Shown here: positions 12,902 through 25,800 of the stretch, piece after piece | How positions within the stretch are numbered: position 1 is the first letter of the stretch | How the letters are laid out: every line of letters starts with the position of its first letter | Source: Sclerurus mexicanus | Taxonomy: Eukaryota; Chordata; Aves; Passeriformes; Furnariidae | Length of the DNA stretch: 64,000 nucleotides | Assembly: GCA_013396755.1 (NCBI GenBank) | Contig: VWZF01001872.1 | Span: 584,444 to 648,443, forward strand | Direction: 5' to 3' | Made by a program: the position numbers and the translations under genes | The notes under the pieces: generated by a model | What the model was told of the DNA's origin: nothing | Database searches by the model: none | The model's input: only the letters and a program-made list of their open reading frames with translations

Positions 12902-13411
12902 GAAGGTGCTCTTGTATGGCTGGCTGCCCCCCTTTTCCTCCTTTTCTATATTTTTATTTTACTTTTAGTATAGTGGTACTTAAGATCACTGGTTCACTTA
13001 AAAAGAAAAAAAAACCAATAAGATGTTTAAACTCTACTAATGTACAAATAAGCTGAAATGTTGCATTTTATGTGTATTTTTGCCATAGCAGGTACTGTAT
13101 TTCTCATGCTGGATTTAGAAAAAAAAAAGAGAAAAAAAAAAGAAAAAAACAAACAAAAGGGTGATGTTTTATTGGAGTGTGACAAGTTAAAGAGTAATAA
13201 GGAATTAAGTCGTCGTCATTTCATTGAAACTGAGAGATGGTGTAATACTTATATAAGTTTTCTGAAGGTTTTTTTTTTGGCTTTTAAACAGCTTTTTTCG
13301 TTTTTATTTTTTTTTTTTTTGAAAGATATGATTGTATTATGTGCAACTCAGTTGCTTACATTATAACTACAAACTATTTTTGGGTTCCTGGAAAGAAAAA
13401 AAAAAAACAAA

Positions 13412-13412
13412 N
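13412..13412. other. Single-N assembly junction
   Basis: One N separates an A-rich UTR-like sequence from CpG-rich ADSL exon 1, with only 21 bases between the N and the ADSL start codon. The composition change is abrupt. I infer a scaffolding or polishing join that hides a real gap: ADSL would be expected to have a GC-rich promoter and some intergenic sequence here. Confidence 0.8.
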
Positions 13413-13850
13413 CCGCATCCCGCCGGCGCCGCCATGGCCGCCCCCGCGCAGGACGAGGAGGACGCGCTGTCGCGGTACCGCTCCCCGCTGGTGTCGCGGT
13501 ACGCCAGCGCCGAGATGGGCTACAACTTCAGCGAGAGGAAGAAGTTCGGCACCTGGCGCCGCCTGTGGCTCTACCTGGCGCAGGCCGAGAAGGTGAGTGC
13601 GGGGCGGGGTGCGGGGAGCGAGCCCAGGCCGCCCTGGCCCGGCGCTGCCCTCGGCTGGCCCTGCCGAGCCGGGCTTGCGAAAGCGGCGCTGGGTGAGGGG
13701 CCGGCTGTGGGCGAACACCGCCGTCCGTCCCGGGAGGGGTGGCCGAGGGGGCCGCTGTCCTGGGCAGTCGGCTGGCTGGCGGTCCGAGCCCCCCCCACCT
13801 GCGGCCCGGTGTTTGCAGAGGGCACTCGCCTCCCAGATAAGCTCACCTTT
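13413..13850. promoter_or_regulatory. CpG-rich block at the ADSL 5' end (CpG island remnant)
   Basis: Exon 1 and the first 250 bases of intron 1 are strongly GC- and CpG-rich, unlike the AT-rich sequence on both sides. This is typical of a housekeeping-gene CpG island. The upstream half, with the core promoter and start site, is not present in the window because of the junction at 13,412. Confidence 0.75.
13434..13592 (+). CDS. ADSL: ADSL exon 1 (residues 1-53)
   Basis: Starts MAAPAQDEEDALSRYRSPL and ends LYLAQAEK, followed by GTGAGT, phase 0. The first dozen residues differ from human, as is usual for this variable N-terminus; from SRYRSPL onward the family pattern is clear. Confidence 0.96.
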
Positions 13851-16800
13851 GGCCGAAGTGGGCAGCACAGTTACCCCAAAATGCTTGGGATGTGTCCGGC
13901 AGGCTGAGTGCCAGGGAAAGAAAGATAACACGAAAGACGGAGCACTGTGTACTAATTCAACTACTAGGAAGCACCAACTGAGAGTGTCCATGTGATTTCA
14001 AGCTGTTTTGTTAGTAGAGTCTATCAAGTTAATGTTTTTAAAATGTATTTTAAGCTAAACCTTCTTACTTGGATTTTGATCATACTTAGGGATATGTGTA
14101 CAGCTATTATTAAGTCTTAGCTGAGACACAGTTTTTAAGATGCACTAACTTGATTCCCTTTGACTGGGAGGAACTTTGACCGGGTTTTTGACAGTGAAAA
14201 GCTGTAATGTGTTTCACCCCAAAGAAAAACCACAGAAACCACCCCACCTTCTGACAGAATGGCTTTAGCTTTTAGTCTCAGGAGTTGCCCATTTGCTTTG
14301 TGCAGAGTCCAGTTTCTATTTTCAAAGTCCTGTGATTGTTAGGGAGCACTCCAAGCACTGGGTCTGGCTGATAGTATAAGTTACTGTTAGTTTAAGGGCA
14401 GAGAAGCACTGTGATGAAGAATGAACAACCGTGCACAGCATCATTAACATGTGTGTTCAAGGATCATGCTGCTACAGCAGCCTCATCAGTAGTGTGCTGC
14501 AGCAGATGTGATGTTTTTGAGAAGTTGAAGATGTAATTATACAGCTGTGGCAAATAGGGGTCACCTTCTGAAGTACCTCTCGCCTGATTTTGTCACAGTC
14601 CAGATGCTGGAGTGAGCAGGTCTGTCAATGCAGGTCTCATCTAGCATAGGAAGTGGCAATACCATGAACATACGCCTAAGGAGCTTTCCATGTTGGAAGC
14701 ATGATAATTTAAATACAGTCATATCAGTTCCAGCAGATGGTCATCACTTTCTTCTGTTCAAGAACAAAATATACAAGTTGCTTAATAGGAGAAAGTCATC
14801 TGCTTGAAAGAACCATTGTGAGACTTCGAGGTTTCCACTCCCAATCCCCAGCCCCGGGGCTCCCTCGACTCTTGCTTTCCCTCTCATTGCTGCCTAGAGT
14901 TTTGTCCCCAGAAAGCAGAGACAGATCTTGAAACTTCTTCTCTCTTTTCATAGTGGGAAGAGGAAGACTACTATTTTTATCTGTCTCCTCATTCCAGAGC
15001 AATTTGTCGTCTAATGTCAGCTCTGGGCTAAAGGAGGAAGAGTCATCTGCTTTCAGCACCTGTTAGCTCTGTCAGTGATCAGTTAGTTATAGATACAGGT
15101 AGTTTCTTTAGAAGAAACTTCTTATAGCAGATTCATAATATTTCTATGCAAAAAATCCCCAAACCAACCCAAACACCAAGTAACAAATGAACTCTGCCTG
15201 CGCTATTTACTGCAGTACTTATCCTCACTTCAGGACATTGATATGTGACTTCTTCAGTCATTCTTACTGAAGATATGTAGTACTTCTTTTCAGATACATT
15301 AAAAAAATTCCCTGAAAGTAATTAATGAACTGTAGGTAGTACTTGTCTTGTAGTAAATCAAAATTAGGAAGATCTAACCATAGGTTTTCTCAAAGTTGCA
15401 GGGAATAAAAGAGGACATGCAATTTAGTGATAAAATTATAGGTAAAGTACAGGGTCAGGCAAGTGATTTCAATATTCACCCTGCTTAACAGAAGAAATTT
15501 TTGACTAGTCCACTTGGAATATGTGAAATAAGAACTGAAAAATTATTTCATTGGAAACTGAATTTGACAGCAAGTCTATACAGTGTTTTGTTCCTTTCAG
15601 CAGGCAATACCAGGAGTTTGAAAGAGGAGACTTAAGAGTGTGTGATTAGTAAGAGAAGCTAATCTTCTCCCAACTGACAGTAGTTAAAGTCTGGGTTAAG
15701 AACTGAAACGTGAGTTTATACCCATCCCAAACCTCTAACTTTTTTGCATAAATTCATTTGTATTATGATACTTCTGTTAACATTTGTTTTTTAATCTTGA
15801 ACTCTTGACCTAAACAATGTTATTTGAAAGTCAAGTACAAATTTCATGGAAGTCTCCCTTCTCGTAGAAGTCGCTTTGACACCTTGCAGCATGAAACTGA
15901 CTTACAATAAGTTTGCACTTGTGAAATACAAATGTTTTCTCTCTTAAAAGAGCCTATGGTAGCCTCTGTCAACTTTTTTTGCTCAATTTACATTTCATTA
16001 TTTTTCTGTCTTATGATCTTTCCTAGATAAGCAGCCCAGTGTTCTCAGTCTGTTTGCAGGAGCTGTGCCATGTCATCTGCCTTCTCTGCTCTACCCTTTA
16101 GGGACAGTGAACCGTCATAGCTGTTATGGTGGCACATCAGAACATTGGAACGACACCTTAAAAGCACAGTCCAGAGAGCACATCACTGACTGTGGTGCTT
16201 TGGGGAAAACCTTGTGTTCTCCTCCACACAGTTGTCATAGTTTTTTTGAGTACACAGGTTTGAAGGACATCCGATTGTTTTCTTCACAAGGTACTGCCAA
16301 TATCAGCAAAAGCTCATAGGGAAGAGGCCTCACGTGTTGTTTGTGGACAGATGGGGACATCATTTTTGGACATGAACTAGAGGCATTCATCTCTCGCTTC
16401 CAAATCAAATAACTGATTTCACAAGGTTTCGTGTTCAGACTGATATGAGGTACTTTAGGACTTTGGGAAAGGTGCAAACACATGTACCTTTCCACATGTT
16501 CTAAGCCCACTGTTTACAGTTACGTAGGTGTAGATGTGGTCCAAAGAGTTCTTCCTGACACAAGCTATTTAGTCACATGGTAGCTGGATTTTTCTTTACC
16601 CAAAGGGTAAACTTCATTAAAAAAAAGTTTAAACTGTATTCTTTCTACATCAATTTTCCCTGTGTGCCTTACTTTATGTAGTTGTGTCAGGAATGTTACA
16701 TGATTGAGGGAAGAATGAAGCCCTAAGAATTAACACTGTCCTATCCTATTGGAAAAGGTTAGAGAGCCCTAGAGTGGAAGCATTTGCTGTTACAGCTCTT

Positions 16801-19800
16801 GATTATGCCAAAATGTCATGCTTACATGAGACGTCATATGGGAGTAAATGATCTAAACAGCTTCTGTCTCAATTTGATTGGTAACGAGAAAAAGCAATAG
16901 AAAGTTCTTTTCCCTTTGCAGTCACTTGGGCTTCCTATCACAGATGAGCAGATACAGGAGATGGAAGCAAACCTGGACAACATTGACTTCAAGATGGCAG
17001 CAGAGGAAGAGAAGAAGCTGCGTCACGATGTGATGGCTCACGTTCACACCTTTGCCCACTGCTGTCCCAAAGCTGCAGCCATCATTCACCTTGGGGCAAC
17101 TTCCTGTTATGTAGGGGATAACACGGTAATACAGTATTTTCAGTCTCCTGCCTGCAGACCTGGGCAGAACAATTTGATTGCTCTTTATAAACTTCTCTAT
17201 ATAAAATATTAAATAGATTTTTCAGACATTTTTATTAATTTTACTGTTGAAGGTAATTCCACTTTAAACTAGCTACCCTAGGAAGGCATGCTCCTCTTGC
17301 CTTCTTTTTATTTTTTTTAAACATGAAGCAAGATCTGCCTGGAACCTTATTGTTCCCTAACCTCTGCTTACATGTTAAATATTCAAGGAGATAAGAGATG
17401 TGAGTTGCAAACACACGCAGAAACATGTGAACTCTGAGTTGTCAGTTACGCCACAGGGACAGGAGTTCACTGACTTACAAAACAAGGCCCATGAGCTTTC
17501 ACTTGCTGCTTCAAACCCCTGCGTTAATTCAGAGTAAATCAAGTTTTTCAGTGGTCAAGAGAATGGATAAGTGTGTTAAGGGAAGTGGGAAGTATCACCT
17601 TTCTACAGAACTATAAAATATTTGTGAAAAACCCTTCTAAAACTTTGTGCAAACTGTAGCCTAATTTTTTAGTATACCTTGCTGTTCCACTGTTCTAGTC
17701 ATTGCAGCTTCACAACTGCTTTTGTTGTGTGAGAAGCTGCTGTGTGATTATGTTTTCTCTGCCCCTTTGCAAGCCTGTTTGACTTTCAGGTAATACCACG
17801 TTCCCTGTGACACTTGCTAGCTGCACCTCAGTCTCAAATGTAGGAGTAAAGACGACTGGGGCCTCAATAGTCCCCTTACTTTCCTGCTGTCTTTAGTCTG
17901 GAGTGCCTGTATTTTCCACTTGGGTCTTAAAATTTAGTCTGTCCTGCCATGGGTGTCCCAAGTATCTCAAAATAATAATTCACAGGCAGTTGGTGGAAAC
18001 AGGTCTTCTACCACTTGTTATGACTTTCTGTGCATACTGTAAAAGGAGCAGTGATGGAATCCAGCATTTTTGCCATGAGCAAGTTCAGTGCAAGTTCTGT
18101 TATAAGAAGGAAAGCAAAGCATTTATTTTAGGAAGAGACTTTTGAGTCAACAAAGCATATTTTAATTATGTGTCCTCTCTGAGAGAAACCATTGTCTCTG
18201 GCCCTTTACACATGGCCAAAATTTCCTTTCTTTGCTTCTTTCAGGATTTGATTGTCCTCCGTGATGGGTTTAACCTGCTGCTACCCAAGGTGAGGAGGTG
18301 GTTGTGCACAGTGTCTGAGAATTGGGGAGCACTCGTGTCCTGTGAATACCCTGTGTTTAACTTGGATTTTCCTAAGCCCTTTCTGGGAAGCTTGGAGGAG
18401 CTGTCTGTCTGGGTTGTTCTCAAGAAAGTGCACAGTTACCTTCCTTTACTTTCTCAAGTTGTTCCCCAAAGCTTCTTTGCTCACAGTGGGAATTATAAGC
18501 AGCAACTTGTTTATCTGTGCCACAGTACTTGTTTCAGAAAGCAACTGTATTGCCTTCAGGGTCAGCTTGGGCTTCGCTGTCACTACATTATGGCCTGCCC
18601 AGAGAGGTGGTGGATTCACTGTCCCAGGAGGCTTTTCAGATGAGACTGGATGTGGCACTTAGTGCCATGATCTAGTACTCACAGTGGTGTTGGATCAAGG
18701 GTTGGACTTGATGATCTCAGAGGTCTCTTCCAACCCAGTTGATTCTATGATTTTTAAGAGTATGTCAGCATTCAAAAAATAATACATAATACAATTTTCT
18801 GAAGTCAAATATGGTGGGAGTGTAGTACAGCGTGGACTGTTTGAGCTGAATATCTTGGCATCCAGTTTGCCCTGGGCTGTACATGTGTCAATTCTACCCA
18901 AAACAGCTTAATTTCTTACCATTTCCAGGAATAAAGAAAATAACCAGGATGAATCAACTGCAGGATTGAGTTAGACATGAGGATGAGACTAATTTGAGCT
19001 GAAGTCCAACGACTTGTGTTACCTCTTGCTTGAGTTTTGTAGCAAGCAGAAATTGCATGCATGCCCTGAAAAAAATGAAACACGTGCCATATTCTACAGT
19101 TAGAGGGGCTATTCAAGGACTGCACAGTTGTTTCCCTCCCCTTCTCCTCACAAGGTTGTGCTTTGCTAGCTGCTGGGTTTTTTTGGGTTGTTTTGCTGGG
19201 TTGTTGGTTTTGTTTTTTGCCCTCTCATTCCACCTCTTCTCTATCCTTGCTGCTTCCATCAGCTTGCAAGGGTGATCAGCCGGCTGGCCGACTTTGCTGA
19301 GAAGTATGCTGACATGCCTGCTTTGGGCTTCACTCACTACCAGTAAGTAGCCATCAGCCTTTGCTTTCATTTTGTGGTCTGTGCTTTGGTTGAATTGAAC
19401 TGATACTGCTTGCTTTCATACTTTTTCCCATTTCTGACCAGTGGCAGTTGGTATTGCTGGACATCACTGAGGCATTGTTGGTAGCTGAGAAAAGGAGTAT
19501 GTGCCTGACTCCAAACTTGTCTCTGGAAATTGGACTGTTGCTTTGACTGGCAATCAGCAGTTGCTTTAACACAGCTTCATAAAGAATTACTTCTGGCAAA
19601 CACATATTTGCGTATTCTGGTCTGTTTCAAAAGAGTATGACTGGGAATTGCAGTAATTCTTTCTTCCAGTCACATTTTCTTTATGTTTTTCTCTAAGTTA
19701 TTTTCACCTACAGCTACAAAGTCTACTACAGCTGCTGAGTCAAAGGGCTGTTGTTGGGGTAGTTTAATCTCCTGCTTCATGAAGACTGTTTTCAGAGATG

Positions 19801-22800
19801 TTAAACTACACCATATGATTAGCCTGGATCTTCTACCCCAGTGATATGGAACACCAGAGGCAGGGAAATTAAGTACAGGTCGTATCAGAGTCTGTGTCTG
19901 GCACTTAAAAATTTTTCCCAAAGTAGACTGAAAGCATCAGATCAGGTGTCTGATTATCTTGGTGTATATCACATGTCAGTTCCATCAGCTCTAGTCCTCG
20001 ACCCTCTTCAGCTACAGCTTCTTGGAGTGGTATTCTGTTTTATTTTGGCATTTGGACAGAGGACAAAGGAGTATTCAAGAAGTGTATGCAAGGTGAAATC
20101 ATCAAAAATAAGGTGAAGAAGGCACTGATGCCTCAGCCTTTTCTGTGTCCTTTGTCAGCAGAGCCTTTTCTGTGTTTACAATCAGGTCCATGTTTTCTCT
20201 AGCCTTCCCTTTTCCTGCTTATGTACTTGCAGAGGCCTGTCTTGTTGCCTTTCACATCCCACACTAAATTCATCCAGGTGGGTTTTGGCTTTCCTTGCCC
20301 CATCCCTGCAGTGTTGAATAGTTTCTTTATATTCTTCCTGGTTCGCCTGTCCCTGCATCCAGATCTTATTAAATGCTTCCTTTTTATGTCTGAGCTTTGT
20401 TCATGTGCATTTGTTTTTTTGGAAGTAGTATAGAGGTTGGCTTTGGAGTTCATGCTGATAATTTGAAATATTTCAACTTCGGGGTTCTGCATAACACCCC
20501 TGTTTCCACCTCAGAGCACTGGCAGGGGATCAGTGTAGTCGAAGCTTGCAGTGACCAGGTGGAGGCCTTACAAGAAGCGCTGGCTGACAGCATTGTTAAT
20601 GCCTGTTTACCCAGGGGCTGAGAAACACAGTTCTATAAATAAATAAAAAGCAAACAGTCCCTGAGAGGAATCCTTTAAAATCACAATGTGCAGACAGATG
20701 TTTCTATGCTGAGAAATTCACAACAGTGCTATAAGTCAGCCAGCCCCCCTTGCCCTGGGCAAGCAGAATTGGGGTGAGGGACAGATGCATGGCCTCCTTC
20801 TGGCCGGCAGGGGGCGCCCTCCTGGCACATACGGTCATGACAACTGCTGTTTTCTCATAATGAAATTACATCTAATTCCTGAAAGGAATGATTGTATCTT
20901 CAGTACCATTTACTGGTGATGTCTGTGTGCTGGTACATCTTCCTGCATAAGCCAAATCTTGTTAATTTCTGCTCAGATGAGTCAGAGAGATGAACCTGCA
21001 AGGACGTCTTAGCAGCAGACTCGGAGCAAAGTGTGGTCCTTGTGGGAGTTACTCTGCACATCCTCAATGAGTCACATTCTGTTTTTGGTTGTTTTCAGAC
21101 CTGCCCAGCTCACCACTGTGGGGAAACGCTGCTGCTTGTGGATTCAGGACCTGTGCATGGACCTGCAGAGTCTGGAGCGGGCTCGGGACGACCTGCGCTT
21201 TCGGGGTGTAAAAGGCACCACTGGTACTCAAGCCAGCTTCTTGCAGCTCTTTGAGGGAGACCATAATAAAGTACGTCAGACAGCCCAGGGCATAGACTTT
21301 GCAATCTTGTCAGTTTTCCATTCTGGAAATCTGTTCTCTTTGAGGGAACATGGAGATCAAATTCGCAAGGGCATTGTGATCCCTCTGAGGCTCACTGACA
21401 AGGCTCTGTGTAAAAGTGAGCAGAATCTGGGAAGGGGTGCTTCACAGAAAGTAAAGTCTTTTTTGACAGTAAACTAAGAAAACTAAGGATTGTTTTTACT
21501 CTTGCTGATCTTACTGAGTTGTATTTTGAGCTCTGGGTTTTTTTTTTCCTTCACCCTGAGGTTGAAGAACTGGACAGATTAGTGACTGCAAAGGCAGGAT
21601 TTAAGAGGTATGTAACAAGCGTACTTAGTCACCTGTATTTGGTGTTAGCAAAGTGTGACTCCTGCTGGTGGTGTTGGCCCAGAGTGCCCAGGCTGCCAAA
21701 CTGACATCTGTGCCGGTGTTCACTTATCCCCCTTGCCAGCTTCCATTCCCAGTTGCAGCTTTCCACATGAAACTTCACCTCCTAAATAGGCCACTTCTAC
21801 TTGTCTCCCTGTCAAAGCACAGCTGTCCATTTTTCCTCTGTTTTCCTCTCTCCCATCGGCATGCTGCCCCAAGAAATTGACAGCCTGAATCCAAAGTTAC
21901 TCTCATCAGGGTAGTGACAGCCCTCCGCTTTAAGAGCCATCTCCTTGCTCACAGTGTTGCATTACCCTTGTATCTGTCTGGAACACTCAAATTCTGTGCT
22001 TACTTCTAGGGCTTACATGGTCACAGGGCAGACCTACAGTCGTAAGGTGGATATTGGAGTCCTGTCTGTGCTGGCCAGTCTGGGGGCATCTATACACAAG
22101 GTGAGCACCCTACTTGGATACGTCAGGAAGTGGGGAAGACGTTTTAGATCTTGAAGAGAAAGTGCTCATGGCGTAGCATGCTCTTCACAAGAAATGTTGG
22201 TGTTCCTCGTTCAGCTGTCTTCTTTGTGATCATGTAAATTCACTGCGGGTTACGTGCCTAGCACTCAAATCTCAAAGATCTTCAGACTAGTGAAAAATAA
22301 AGCAAGTTTGCTGAGCAGATTCTAAGGTGGGTTAATAAATCCCACATCAGATGTAGTGCTAAATTGATCCAGTTAGAGTAAATGTCTTTCCTAGTGGTGT
22401 ATGAGTTTTTAAATTTCACCGTTTGCTGCTAGTTAATTGCTTCTCTGATAGTGATGTTATTCTGTCCTTGTGGATTGCTTTCACTGATTTATCTGTCTCC
22501 TCCCTCCTCCACTTCTTGGAGCGATCTGTGGTATTTTCTTTTCTTTTAGTTTTTTCTGGTTCACACATTTTCTGAGCACACATTATCCGTGTTTGCAAAT
22601 CACTGTGTAATTTTGTTATGCATTTCCAGTGTTGTCTCTCAGTCCGTCTTCCAGTCTGTGCAGTGGAGTCCTGTTCTCTTCTAATACAGTGGACATGCTG
22701 TTTTCTTGAGTGACATTTTTAGGCCAGGAAGTACGATTGCAGTGTCAGGGTTTTTTTGCCAGATTTTTCACTGCCCCCAGTTTACTTCTGGGACATGGAT

Positions 22801-25800
22801 GCAAGCATTTCCCCAAGAACACTAAGAGGAGCATACACTGGTGGATGTGAGTTTGGTTCTGTTTGTTAATTTCTTGTGCTTTTTTTCTAGATTTGCACTG
22901 ACATCCGTCTTCTGGCCAACCTGAAGGAGATAGAGGAGCCTTTTGAGAAAGAGCAGATTGGTAAGGGATGAGAGACACTTCCGGTACTGGTGTATGTGTC
23001 TTTTCATTTATGTTGGTGCAGCCTTTTGAACAAACTTAGAAATGTCAACTGATAGAAATTGATTTAAATTAACTGGGGTTGACATTGTTAGTATTTTGGG
23101 TCCTTTAAAAAGAAAAGAAGGGAAGAAAAAAGGAAGGATGAAAAAGCACCTTACCTAAAGGTTTCTGGATATTAAGTAATTAAAATCAGATTTGTATTTG
23201 TGCACTTCCTGGGTTTGGGGGGAGAGCAGAAGGAGCCATGTATGTCCCATTGCCTAGAGAGGAAGACTTGGGTCTGAGGAGTACTTAGTGTTTTCCATTC
23301 TTCATGAAGCTGACTGGAGCTGTAGGTTTTCAGCTCGACTCAGCGTTTTGATCTTCATAAGCAGACAAATTTGGAACAATGGAACTAGGCTAGACCCTTG
23401 CCAATAGAATGCCAATTACATGATTCTCACATTGCTGGAAAGGGAGAAGGAAATGTAGAGTTTTGGCTCCTGGCTGGAAGAAAGTTCAGGTCCTCTAAAG
23501 AGTTGTACGGAATCTGCAAATTAAGCTTTAGTCCTCTCTGTTACTTGTGCCATTCTACATTCTTTGGATGGTTTTGATACCCATTCACTAGACCAACAGG
23601 CAGCAGTTGAAGTATTTGATTTTGAAGGACAGCGTTACTGAGCAGATGGGGCCTTGAATGCCAAGATTACCATGGATAGCCTAGAGAGATGGTGCTAAAT
23701 ACTACTTTAAAAACTCTTTCCTCTTTTTATGGGGTAGTGCTTCTGTTTTGCAGAATTGCGAAAGTGTTTTCTCACTTTTTCTATCCCCACGTTTGGCTGT
23801 TTCTGATCTGAAGGGGATGGTGATGGTGTCGTCATCTTCTTTATTCCATATTGTCCTTAGAAAATCGTCGTGCTTTGAGGCTTTAGTCAAATCCATGATT
23901 CCTGACACATTTTTCTTATCTGGGGGAGGACCTTCATCTCTTCCTGAATGCACTGCTTCTGTTGCCCATTTCCTTCCCTCTTTCTGCTGTCACAGGTTCA
24001 AGTGCCATGCCTTACAAGAGGAATCCAATGCGTTCGGAGCGCTGCTGCAGCCTCGCCCGGCACCTGATGACTCTGGTGATGGATCCCCTGCAGACAGCCT
24101 CTGTGCAGTGGTTTGAGCGGACCTTGGATGACAGTGCCAACAGGTTTGTCCAGGCTCTGCGATGCTGCAGTTCCAGGAGGTCCTGTGGAGGAAGGTCCTT
24201 TGATCTGTTGAGAAAGTACTATTTTTAAACTAAAACTACAAGCTACCACCCGGACAAAAAGCAGTCTCAGTAGAACCTGGAGACGACAAACTGATTTCCT
24301 CTATAAGAACAGATAAAAAGTGTTATTTTTGTTAATGTCAAGGTCTTCTGCAAAGTAAACCAGCAGAGAGAGGGAAGGATACAGAAGCCATAGGAATAAA
24401 TGGCTCTCATCGTCTTTCTATTCCAACAGCAAAGTATAACAGAACTCACACTTCTCAGATTTTCCTCCCTGTCTGTTTTGAATGTGGTTTTTGACCTTTC
24501 TCCTTTTCACTCCTTAAAGAATAGTTCAGTATTCTATCAGTAATACCTCAATCCTCCAAATAATCTAAAGAAACTTTTCTTAATCTACTTGTAAAATGTT
24601 CTGTACAAGAAGTAGTTCAGATCCTAGAGATAGAACGCCATTACTTTTTCTTTTTACAATAATGTTTCATGAAAAACTGTGCAGGTCTTTAGGATATTGT
24701 GCAGCAAACTTTCCTTTGTTTTATGATTCTTCATTTTGACTATTTTGAGCTGAGCAAAAGTTACCTATAATTATCGTCAGGTAAATTACAGCAATTAAAT
24801 TCAATGCTTCCATCTTTTGGTTAGTACTAAATGTTATTTTTAAAATTTCTCCATAAATAGAAGGTCTGCACAGAATTTCATGCAAGCATAGAAGATCTTT
24901 TCCCAAAAGGACTTTACTCCACAGCTGCTAGTCTCATTAAGAGAAGAGCTGCATAGGCAGCAGAAAACAATGTAAATTTAAGAAATTAGGTACTGGCTGA
25001 TATGATGTGTTTATTTCTCAATAGCTGCCAAGTGTTGAGAGATGTACTAGAATGTTTCAAATTTTATTTTCATCTCATCTAGTAGAAAGAGTAATTTGTC
25101 CACTTCATGAAACAATTATAAAAATCTGTGCTTTGAATTTTTTTTGTTAAAGTTGCAATGTTTTGGAAGGCAAAGCAAGCCAGAGAAAATTCAATCAGTC
25201 TACAAACCAGCAAAGTTGTTTTAAAGAGTGTGTGATAGAGCTGGAGGGATTGGATGGAGCACATGGTTTGAGTACTAGGGTATTTTAAAAGTTCAGAGTT
25301 TAGAATGGGCCAGGCCCTACTGTCACAGATGGATGGTGCTGTGTATGCTGCACTGTGACACAGAGCCTTTTGCCTGATACAGCTCAGTCGCCACTACTCC
25401 TCTTCTTTCCCTCCTTTCCTTTCTGTCAGGAGCCTCTTTTGTGACAAGGAGCTGATTGCTGATTTCTTGGAGGAATCCCCCACCAAATGCATGGATAATT
25501 TTGGAAGTTACCCACTGAGCACAGCCAGGCACAGCACGAGTGTGCAACATGTCTTACTGCTGGAGGGTAGGATCAGTAGACAGTTCAACATAGAACACAT
25601 AGGGGAAGATACCGTAAATTGCTGCCCTCTTTCCTGCCTGTGTAATTAGTGAATTATCTTGGAGCTTTCTATCGGTGTCTTCACCCTTTTTCTTTTTTCT
25701 CCCTCTCTATTGGCAAAAAAAAAAAAAGGAGAACAGTTCCATCCTTAATGCCACAGTAATGCTATTTACAGAATTACTTACAGAAACTAAAGGGTCTGAG

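Larger units (their letters stand above)
108..13400 (+). other. TNRC6B: TNRC6B 3' untranslated region (very long)
   Basis: From the TNRC6B stop to the N at 13,412 there is no convincing coding exon. The sequence is AT-rich with many A and T homopolymers, GU-rich runs (around 780-835 and 2,350-2,369) and scattered AATAAA hexamers (192, 3,361, 10,520, 11,464, 12,607). Human TNRC6B also has a 3' UTR of roughly this size, so treating the block as one UTR is reasonable. Its exact 3' end is not visible. No AATAAA lies in the last 700 bases, so the distal site may be a variant hexamer, may lie in sequence lost at the N, or the transcript may end earlier. Possible regulatory sites include two Pumilio elements, several 8-mer miRNA seed matches and a MIR SINE, listed separately. 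Confidence 0.72.

Noticed and set aside
13332..13995. Frames of 132-205 codons on both strands around ADSL exon 1
   Set aside because: Only 13,434-13,592 is supported by homology and a splice donor. The remainder is read-through into CpG-rich intron sequence, and one frame crosses the N.
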